A stretch of 14,029 nt of DNA. Source: Candidatus Gottesmanbacteria bacterium RIFOXYB1_FULL_47_11. GTDB taxonomy: Bacteria > Patescibacteriota > Microgenomatia > UBA10105 > UBA927. Within the stretch, counting starts at the first letter, position 1. Every line of letters starts with the position of its first letter. Position numbers and translations under genes: made by a program. The stretch spans positions 37,545-51,573 of the forward strand of contig MFKE01000003.1 of the NCBI GenBank assembly GCA_001779455.1, read 5' to 3'. The notes under the pieces are model-generated. The model was not told the origin of the DNA. It did not search any database and saw only the letters and a program-made list of their open reading frames with translations. Shown one piece after another: positions 12,668 to 14,029 of this stretch.

Positions 12668-14029
12668 CCTTTATTATTGATGGCTCGTACGAGGCGATGA
12701 TGGCATGTGTGCCCTCGGTAACCGGAATCCCGATGAAGAAGGGGAAGACGATGATGGATTCGGCAGGCTCACCATCAATTGTGACGCGCCAGGAGGGGTG
12801 GAAGGTCTGCTTGAGAACGACGAGGCACTCGGTACAATCTTTTTTGACCTCGACAGTGGTGCGGAAGATCATGTCGGCATCGGATGATTGAGAGGTAACG
12901 GAAATAAGGGAGCTCGGGGAACTAGCGGAGCTCAGGGGGGTGGTGTAGCGGGGAGGCTCGGCAAAAAGATTGTGGCGTGAGCCGTCCGGAACCTGAAATG
13001 TCACCTCATCAAGCATTTTGAAATTCGGAAGACCGACATTTTTTGGATATTTTTTCGTGTCGAACGACAGCTCCGGATAGAGACCGTTTTTGGGGTCATC
13101 AGACTGGATCCAGAGGCGCACAACATTGCCCCGTGAGTATTTGTCGGCTGCAACAACCGCGGGCCGTACACCGGCTGAAAAATACCCCTGCGTCAACACT
13201 CCGTAGAGCTTCCATGACGCGCTTTCTTTTATGGGTATCCAGAACGGTTGGATATTTTCTTTCGGCAGATCTGCCTGGGTTGCCACATACCGGAAATTGT
13301 AGAGCACATAATCTTCGATGAAATTTTCCCGGAAATATTGCTCGGTATCGGCGTTCGGACTCCAGGTCTCCGGCATCCAGAGAACCGTGGGGAGGCCGAA
13401 ATTCCCCAGATGCATAAGCATTGAGGTTTCCGCGAGTTTAAAATCCTTCCCCCAGCCGGCGCGTCCGGCAAACACCCGGCCGGGAGCAGTTTTCTCAAGT
13501 TCCTGCAGTGTCGACACAAGACGATTCGCGTCTTTGGACTGTTTGGCAAAGTTACCGTTTGCCCGCAGGATGAGCGTATCGTTGAGTGTGCTGTAGCGGA
13601 TAGTCTGGGGGTAGATGGACAATACTGCTACTATTCCGATAATCGAATACGCAAATAAACGAATAAACGAATGAGGTTTGAAAAACTTCACCATCCACTC
13701 GAGTCCCATTGGCACAAGGAAAAGCCCCGCAACGTGCACGCCGACGATGAAACGCGAAAGGTGGAACTCTTTAAGCCCCGGAATAAGGTCAAACAGCCCT
13801 CCCCAGGTGGTGCGGCCGAAATAGAGAAACAGCCAGAAGAGGAAAAGGAGAACAAATGGTGAATAGTTAATGGTGAATAGTGATGCGAATAATCCAACAA
13901 ATACTAACCATGTGAAGATAGGGAGACGGCCGAAGTCAAACAGGTCGCCGTTGAAGAGCCGGATGATGGTCTCAGGTGCGCCGTATGAGTTGAATTTCCA
14001 CACCGGGTCCCAGAAGGAGAAATTGTGAA
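12588..14029 (-). CDS. YfhO-like multi-spanning membrane protein, N-terminus missing
   Basis: The stop TAA lies at 12590-12588. The frame is open to the right edge: the residues before the GTG at 14003 continue (HNFSFWDP), so that GTG is not a credible start and the N-terminal part is outside the window. Numbering from that GTG, membrane segments are seen near 28-44, 48-63, 85-103, 113-131 and at the C-terminus (446-463). Between the last two lies an approximately 310-residue soluble, probably extracytoplasmic domain ending in HPSWRVTIDGEP and VPVTEGTH-like text (here IPVTEGTHAIIASYEPS), the characteristic end of YfhO-type and related glycosyltransferase-like membrane proteins. It probably acts in cell-surface glycan or lipid-linked sugar transfer; the catalytic N-terminal part is not visible. 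A CTEC (CxxC) motif sits in the soluble part. It is richer in G+C than the giant gene (38 of 60 at 13441-13500). Confidence 0.8.
   Translation of the reverse strand, partial: HNFSFWDPVWKFNSYGAPETIIRLFNGDLFDFGRLPIFTWLVFVGLFASLFTINYSPFVLLFLFWLFLYFGRTTWGGLFDLIPGLKEFHLSRFIVGVHVAGLFLVPMGLEWMVKFFKPHSFIRLFAYSIIGIVAVLSIYPQTIRYSTLNDTLILRANGNFAKQSKDANRLVSTLQELEKTAPGRVFAGRAGWGKDFKLAETSMLMHLGNFGLPTVLWMPETWSPNADTEQYFRENFIEDYVLYNFRYVATQADLPKENIQPFWIPIKESASWKLYGVLTQGYFSAGVRPAVVAADKYSRGNVVRLWIQSDDPKNGLYPELSFDTKKYPKNVGLPNFKMLDEVTFQVPDGSRHNLFAEPPRYTTPLSSASSPSSLISVTSQSSDADMIFRTTVEVKKDCTECLVVLKQTFHPSWRVTIDGEPAESIIVFPFFIGIPVTEGTHAIIASYEPSIIKVTLLVLSLVVIIFLVLFWKRVFPESK
13855..13882. repeat. 14-bp tandem duplication inside the membrane-protein gene
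   Basis: Two adjacent copies of AATGGTGAATAGTT (the second ends in G instead of the final T) lie within the YfhO-like gene, between its first and second visible membrane segments. The unit is not a multiple of three, so the copies encode different residues (around FTINYSPF) yet the frame continues. It is probably a slippage duplication that stayed in the gene. Confidence 0.7.

Noticed and set aside
13688..13900. Small frames on both strands within the YfhO-like gene
   Set aside because: The long minus-strand frame has clear membrane segments and family-like C-terminal text; the others are by-products of its high G+C content.
14001..14003. GTG as start codon of the YfhO-like gene
   Set aside because: The frame continues upstream to the window edge with plausible membrane-protein sequence (FWDPVWKF), so the gene is cut by the edge.
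1..14029. Recoded UGA as in Gracilibacteria or Absconditabacteria
   Set aside because: All three genes read through with the standard code, and their ends at TAA are sensible.

Overview
The window looks like a fragment of an uncultivated bacterial genome, cut at both ends. It is almost fully coding and holds three genes. No RNA gene, insertion sequence, CRISPR array or non-coding stretch over 300 bases was seen. The standard genetic code reads through everything without recoding. The giant modular protein, the lack of a clear Shine-Dalgarno site before the second gene, and a YfhO-like membrane protein together suggest a Candidate Phyla Radiation (Patescibacteria, perhaps Microgenomates-like) organism. 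Omnitrophota, another group known for giant proteins, is an alternative. This assignment is inference; there is no marker gene.

Positions 3-11993 (+) encode one open reading frame of at least 3988 residues (numbered here from the ATG at 27). It is still open at the left edge. It reads as a string of enzyme-like modules: N-terminal helical region; phosphoribosyltransferase-like module (about 430-640); ADP-ribosyltransferase-like module (800-1020); HD phosphohydrolase-like module (1130-1320); second ADP-ribosyltransferase-like module (1420-1545); class I methyltransferase-like module (1785-1995); about a dozen tandem helical repeats ending in a conserved Trp (2090-2558); a helical region plus a possible third transferase-like module (2560-3060); a nucleotidyltransferase with the motif spacing of archaeal CCA-adding enzymes and cGAS/OAS-type enzymes (3080-3310); a C-terminal helical region; and three or four membrane segments (3844-3982). 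Four related linkers, two of them near-duplicates at the DNA level, sit at module boundaries. By reading, the whole protein contains no cysteine.

Positions 12014-12667 (+) encode an unrecognised 217-residue soluble protein that starts 20 bases after the giant gene and just downstream of a TATACT box. Positions 12588-14029 (-) encode the C-terminal part of a YfhO-like multi-spanning membrane protein. It converges on the second gene and overlaps it by 80 bases.

The most interesting hypothesis is that the giant protein is a membrane-anchored multi-effector or conflict protein carrying several nucleotide-handling activities. The absence of cysteine and the C-terminal topology bear on whether this array faces the outside of the cell, as expected of an episymbiont acting on a host or rival, or the cytoplasm.
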